Below the pieces are notes generated by a model. The model ran no database searches. It saw only the letters and a list, made by a program, of their open reading frames with translations, and was not told the origin of the DNA. Below are positions 60,462 to 64,000 of a DNA stretch of 64,000 nucleotides, piece by piece. The stretch's first letter is position 1, and the number at the start of each line of letters is the position of its first letter. The DNA is from Echinococcus granulosus. Lineage: Eukaryota; Platyhelminthes; Cestoda; Cyclophyllidea; Taeniidae. The position numbers were made by a program, and so were the translations under genes. The stretch is taken from positions 2,400,714 through 2,464,713 of the forward strand of contig NW_020170381.1 in the NCBI RefSeq assembly GCF_000524195.1. The letters are read 5' to 3'.

Positions 60462-63400
60462 TTGCTGAGAGTTCGGTCTAGGTTGCGCGCGAAGAGGAGT
60501 TTTACACCCAGGATCCTGAGAGTTATTTTGTATTCACTTCACTTGCAACTCACCGTCAGCTTATGTTTAATTTGCAGGCGGTTCTACATTGTCCATACAT
60601 TTTCAGAATTCTTAATGGCGACATTTTTTGGTGCAAACAATTTAAAAATAGACAGAAAAAGTTGACATATCACAGGGAAAAAATAACTCCCACATATTTA
60701 TTATGCATTATTACTATCGCTTATATGTAAACAAAACGCTGTTGGCATGGGGCATAGTATGTGCTTGCGGATGTCATGACTAATTTGCCGGAATCAGGTG
60801 GGGCAGATGACATAGCACGATGAGAACTAACATGATGCCATTTGGGGTCCTGAAGTACCCTGATCATGGTTTGTTATTTCGCGTTGAAACACCCCAAAAA
60901 TATATTCGATTGTCACTAAAAATAATCTTTATTAGCACGGTGTTTCGTCCAGCATATCCCAGGTTTGCGTGGTTCTATTTGAATGGATGCAGTCTGCTGC
61001 TTAATTACAGAGAGTATTTTTAAATTTATCTATTAGTGTAATGGCCATTATGGCATTGATAGCTATCTGTACTGAAGGGCTGAGCTCTGTAAACAATACG
61101 CCAAGGTAAGATTACGTTATCGCCGAGAGAACCGCGCGCCTAAAGTAAAGGTCAACTGATCCATCTTCGGATTCCCCACACACAATCATTTTAGAAGCTG
61201 TTACTCCATCAACCGTTGAAGGCGTTAAATGACCCTTGATTTTGCAATTGTGTTACTGATTGACTACAAACTGACTACTTTAAGGCCACATTAATTGAAG
61301 GAGGTCGATGCGTCTGATGAAGACCCAACTAGCAAAAGGTGGAATGCGCTCTGAATGAGAGATACGATCAGCAAATGCCTCCTCTTTTGAATAAGCCGTG
61401 AGTGTGGTAAAGATCTCTACAGAGTTGTCTCCATAAGCTTGTGCGTGAAAAAATTGAACTACACATTTTTTTTTAAATCTGGTAACAATACAATAAAATC
61501 ACTTTTAACTTCATTGTATTCATTGCCACCGTGCATTGTAGATTGGCATGAAAAGCTCCTGTCTCTTCTGGCCATTATGCCACACTTCAGGATTAGCTTT
61601 TAAAAGACCCCTCTTTTTGATGGCCACATCCACTCCACGACGTAGCAATGGCCACATTTCGGCTTTACACAGGGCATAACTCCCTTTAAATGAAAATAAA
61701 CTTAGCCACTTTAAAGGCACAATCAGGATAAAGGATGTTCTCCCGGGGTTGATGCGTTTCGTCTGCGCAATCTAACTCCCACATCACGTTCCACCACCTT
61801 GCCTTCCCTTTGTCTGACTTTCGAAAGGTGAATCCTTTTTTGATCCACTAGATTCAAACCTATAAATTTGAAGGAATGTGCTGCTCTCTCAAACCTTTCA
61901 AATGCTCCTTTGAAAATCAACTTAACCCCTGATAAAACAATTCGGGAGCTGGGGAACTCACCATGTTGTCTTAATTGAGGTAAAAACACAAAATTCTCTT
62001 GAGGTGAATGTTTGCTGCAGTGTCTTCACTGTGCATAACTATTTACAGATATGCTCACTATACTCACAAATCCTCCTTTTCACAGGACATTTAATGGTCA
62101 AGTTGAGTGAAATTTCATGACAAAATGCTTTAGAAATAAGATCTCTTCCTCCAATAACATTACCACTGATAAGACTACCTGTTTCCACATATTCTAACAG
62201 GCTGTAGTGTGTAATATCATTGTAAGATTTGATGCGTCCCATCTCACAATGACTACACAACCCGAAGCACTTAGCTGAATGCACACCGTGTAACGTGTCA
62301 AAGCACACGCATGCAGATATATGCGACGGCAGAAAACGTTCCTGTTTCGATCTCCTAGAGTTTCCATCTTCTCGGCCAATTCCCGAACACACCGGACCAT
62401 TGCGCTCTCGCTCACTCCTTCCTGATTGACTGACGTCGCCTGCAGACACACCTCAAGTGCCATAAGTACAATAGACTAAAATCCCTCCGTGTCTTCTGCC
62501 TTCCCCATTGTCCAGGGAGCTGTCTCGAGCTCATATGCCATACCTCGGCTTACGCATACACGTAGACAAATAAAGGCATCCATATCGAAGTCATTGTCCA
62601 TTTAAAACTCTGGTTGGGAGATCCATAGGGCACACACGCAAGCACTAGTTTATGACAGTCTGCCGGCTGATTGAGTTTTCAGTGACCTAAAAACCAGTCT
62701 ACCATCTATGAGTCGTTTTACAGCTAGGCTGCCATGTGCCTTACGGCCATGAAAGCTGTCACAAGGGCAAAAGTTTAAAAGCTGCTTGCGTGTGACTCCT
62801 AAAATATTCGACTTAGTGACCAGAAGACATTTACTTGGGCTGGTTTAGATTGGATTATTCGAGGACGTCTGAAATTTTGAAAGTGAGGCGTGTGCAATTC
62901 AGAAGAGTAGAAGTGAAGGAAAGGCCATGGAAATCAAAGATATAAGACAAAACTCTGGAAAGATTTTGCAGCAGCATGTGATTCGTTTAGCGGAGCTAAT
63001 TAGTCACTTTCTCACTGCGTGCATTCCTGACAGAAGAAATCACCTCGAAGCGCCTTAAATTCGTTCACTCACCATCAAGCACATCTTACCATATGTTTAC
63101 TTCTATCCATGATCTTGAATCGAATATTTTGCCACCTTCGCTTGTGCGCACGCCGTGTCACGCATGGACTCTCCACCCAACGCAAGCCGACATCGCACAG
63201 AAAGCACAATTTTTCGACATGGGGAAAACATTGACTTCTTTATGAGAAAACTGAGCAAATGTGACACCTGACGTACGCGCATAGGGCATCAGATTCCGTA
63301 ACTCGTGACAAAGGACGACAGGAAGTGGGAACATTAATTATAGCTCAGAAGGGGTTAGAAATACTTCGTCGTCATGATGCGCGAAACTACTTCCTATGGG

Positions 63401-64000
63401 CTTCAATGTGAATTCGAAGTCATAGCCCCTTTGATCGCAGGCCAATTCATTTAACACCATTTAAATAAAATACACGGATAACAGGTTTCAGCTCTGACCC
63501 AATTCACGCAAGCAGCCGTGCCCATTAGTAATTCCTTGTGTTTGATGGAACCTTCTTCACATAAAAAAGTTATTTGATATACTTGGATTTAAGTGATAAT
63601 AAAGTAGTACCTATAATTAATTTCAAATTCAGTTTGGGAATATGGGACTTCACTATTTTGGAGCATGTAGCAGCTTAAGCGCCAACTAATAAGGCCGCTC
63701 AGTTGCTTTGGAGCGAATGGCACGCCCTGAAAACTAAAAGGCCCACTGTACGATGACAGCAATCGGTCAGTATTCTAAAACGTGCTTCTCATCTGCCTAG
63801 TGGCTCAAATAGACTTCACGAAATCGTGCAGACTTATTTTCCACCAATCAATTTAAAGCTATGGCCCTGGAAGTTAGTGTAAACTAGACCATAGCATAAA
63901 TTGGCGGAGTGACACACACAGACACGCACGGAAGCTCTTTGTTTTTTGTACCCCTGAGAGTCGTCAGTCTTCGCGTACACTGACGAAGCGATGCACTGGC

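Larger units (their letters stand above)
52505..64000. other. 11.5-kb spacer without recognised gene
   Basis: No protein family is recognised. A GC-rich patch at 53330-53520 and a palindrome at 54592-54613 stand out. The open frames at 61520-62463 on the minus strand are the longest but overlap each other in different frames and show no motif. Nothing tRNA- or rRNA-like was found. Confidence 0.35.

Noticed and set aside
61520..61989. Two consecutive minus-strand frames rich in Lys and Arg
   Set aside because: They look protein-like but match no family, and no splice or frame link joins them.
62039..62463. 136- and 89-codon minus-strand frames (one starting MALEVCLQATSV)
   Set aside because: The frames overlap each other, have no recognised motif and no convincing donor or acceptor; length alone is close to what chance gives here.
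1..64000. CRISPR arrays, operons, ribosome binding sites
   Set aside because: Spliced metazoan genes throughout; no regularly spaced repeats of CRISPR type and no bacterial gene arrangement.
1..64000. Spliced-leader RNA gene
   Set aside because: Flatworms trans-splice some messages, but no recognisable leader exon with a following donor was seen.

Overview
The window is eukaryotic DNA with small exons, GT-AG introns, large non-coding spacers and transposon debris. The protein families (Iroquois, POU class 6, SBDS, CTF18, cyclin G/I, RUNDC3) are metazoan. Together with many introns of only 29-47 nt, they point to a flatworm; the intermediate base composition and roomy spacers favour a tapeworm (cestode) over a schistosome. 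The species cannot be named from the sequence alone.

Layout. About 6.4-11.6 kb (+): an Iroquois-type TALE homeobox gene with long introns at its 5' end; a separate weakly supported AT-rich exon chain lies at 5.7-7.2 kb. 12.7-14.1 kb (-): an SBDS-type ribosome maturation gene whose second half is unlike the family. 14.6-20.5 kb: a repeat-rich spacer with a MITE-like copy and a decayed Ty3/Gypsy pol fragment (-). 20.6-26.0 kb (+): a RUN-domain gene of the RUNDC3 type, 5' end not found. 26.2-26.6 kb (-): a small gene resembling TEN1 of the CST telomere complex, tail to tail with the RUN gene. 26.6-32.2 kb: repeats, including a MITE with about 60-bp terminal inverted repeats, and a possible terminal exon pair at 31.4-31.9 kb. 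32.2-36.6 kb (-): a complete 13-exon CTF18 (CHTF18) gene. 38.3-40.3 kb (+): a POU class 6 homeobox gene, after a 100-base assembly gap. 40.3-51.2 kb: no recognised gene. 51.2-52.5 kb (+): a cyclin G/I-type gene. 52.5-64 kb: no recognised gene.

The neighbours do not form a pathway. Two (CTF18 and the TEN1-like gene) act in replication and telomere maintenance and lie about 5.6 kb apart, but nothing shows this is more than chance. Exon models were built by hand by matching splice sites and reading phase; for CTF18, SBDS, cyclin, POU6 and TEN1-like, all phases close to an uninterrupted frame. The features most worth a second look are the very small introns, the divergent second half of SBDS, a POU homeodomain with Ser at position 50, a likely exon duplication in the RUN gene, and the MITE family.
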